A stretch of 6,759 bases of DNA from Sneathiella sp. (lineage in GTDB: Bacteria; Pseudomonadota; Alphaproteobacteria; Sneathiellales; Sneathiellaceae), in contig NVRR01000178.1 in NCBI GenBank assembly GCA_002732675.1, positions 1 to 6,759 on the forward strand. Direction: 5' to 3'. Shown here piece by piece: positions 6,204 to 6,759 of this stretch. How positions within the stretch are numbered: position 1 is the stretch's first letter; the number at the start of each line of letters is the position of its first letter. A program made the position numbers and the translations under genes. Under the pieces are notes generated by a model that had not been told where the DNA came from, did not search any database, and saw only the letters and a program-made list of their open reading frames with translations.

Positions 6204-6759
6204 ATGAAAATGAAAATAGGGATCCTTATGGCAGGACTGGTTTTGAGTGGAACGGCAATCGCGGGGACAAATCGAGTAGACGGCCAACGACCGGATGCGC
6301 CGGAACTGGCGGCTCCTGGACCAAATGCCATTGGTGTTCGGACCATAAACCTGGTTCACAAGGACCAGATAGACATCTTGAATGTCAAAGACGGAAAAAT
6401 GCCCAGATATGACCGTCCGTTGACCGTCGAGGTCTGGTATCCGTCAGACGGCGCCACCCGCGGAGGGGACTATAAAAATGTATTTTTGCGCGATGGCAAG
6501 ACCCAGGTAACCCTGCACGGGCAAGCCGCACGGGACGCCGCACCGGCCAAACCAGCGACCGCATATCCGCTGATTATCGTTTCCCACGGCTATCCGGGGA
6601 ACCGCTTCTTGATGAGCCATCTTGGTGAAAACCTGGCGTCAAAGGGATATGTTGTGGCGGCTATCGATCATACCGACAGCACGTATCATGACAAGTCTGC
6701 CTTCGGGAGTACCCTCGTCAATCGGCCGCTGGATCAGCTTTTCGTCCTCAACGAGATGG
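6204..6759 (+). CDS. Exported alpha/beta hydrolase (dienelactone hydrolase/PAF-acetylhydrolase-like), 5' part
   Basis: The frame runs open from ATG to the right window edge, giving 185 residues without a stop. Residues 1-20 (MKMKIGILMAGLVLSGTAIA) look like a Sec signal peptide cleaved before GTN, so the product is probably periplasmic or secreted. Visible family landmarks are RPLTVEVWYP (71-80), the strand and oxyanion-hole region YPLIIVSHGYPGNR (121-134), LGENLASKGYVVAAIDH (140-156) with DSTY (158-161), and NRPLDQLFVL (173-182). This is the N-terminal half of an alpha/beta-hydrolase domain close to the group annotated as dienelactone hydrolase or platelet-activating-factor acetylhydrolase. 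The nucleophile elbow (GxSxG-type), acid and histidine would lie beyond the window, so catalysis is not proven. An ester substrate is inferred; which one is unknown. It diverges from the urt operon, and nothing in it suggests a urea-related role. Confidence 0.85.
   Translation, partial: MKMKIGILMAGLVLSGTAIAGTNRVDGQRPDAPELAAPGPNAIGVRTINLVHKDQIDILNVKDGKMPRYDRPLTVEVWYPSDGATRGGDYKNVFLRDGKTQVTLHGQAARDAAPAKPATAYPLIIVSHGYPGNRFLMSHLGENLASKGYVVAAIDHTDSTYHDKSAFGSTLVNRPLDQLFVLNEM

Noticed and set aside
6125..6346. 73-residue minus-strand open frame across the hydrolase start
   Set aside because: It is the opposite-strand shadow of the hydrolase signal peptide region, with no family resemblance and no good ribosome site.

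Overview
The window is a urea-uptake locus from a Gram-negative bacterium, most likely an alphaproteobacterium. That placement is inferred from the style of the Urt proteins, the moderate GC content and the ureD-proximal gene order, not from any search. The minus strand carries a complete five-gene urea ABC transporter operon, transcribed urtA-urtB-urtC-urtD-urtE. The first residues of the urease accessory gene ureD follow and run off the left edge at position 1, so a urease cluster probably continues to the left. On the plus strand at the right edge is the start of a divergently transcribed, probably exported alpha/beta hydrolase, cut by the window end.

Layout from right to left: hydrolase 5' part (6204-6759, +); a 395-base AT-rich divergent intergenic region (5809-6203); urtA periplasmic urea-binding protein (4522-5808, -); a 74-base gap with a perfect 10-bp stem-loop; urtB permease with a large N-terminal extracytoplasmic domain (2807-4447, -); urtC permease (1634-2803, -); urtD ATPase (860-1633, -); urtE ATPase (162-857, -); ureD partial (1 to about 190, -). 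From urtB to ureD the genes are separated by 0-3 bases or overlap, which indicates one tightly coupled transcript.

UrtA captures urea in the periplasm, UrtB and UrtC form the membrane channel, and UrtD and UrtE power transport. Urease, whose assembly needs UreD, would then split the urea to ammonia. A near-consensus sigma-54 promoter (TGGCAC-N5-TTGC) lies just upstream of urtA and points to nitrogen-limitation control. It also settles the urtA start codon, because the longest open frame would begin inside the promoter. A 26-bp imperfect palindrome centred about 90 bases upstream of the predicted start is a candidate activator site, though it does not match the NtrC consensus.

No mobile element, CRISPR array, tRNA or rRNA was seen. 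The coding part is a recognisable system. The less explained items are the intergenic palindromes and hairpins, the UrtB N-terminal domain, and the exported hydrolase next door.
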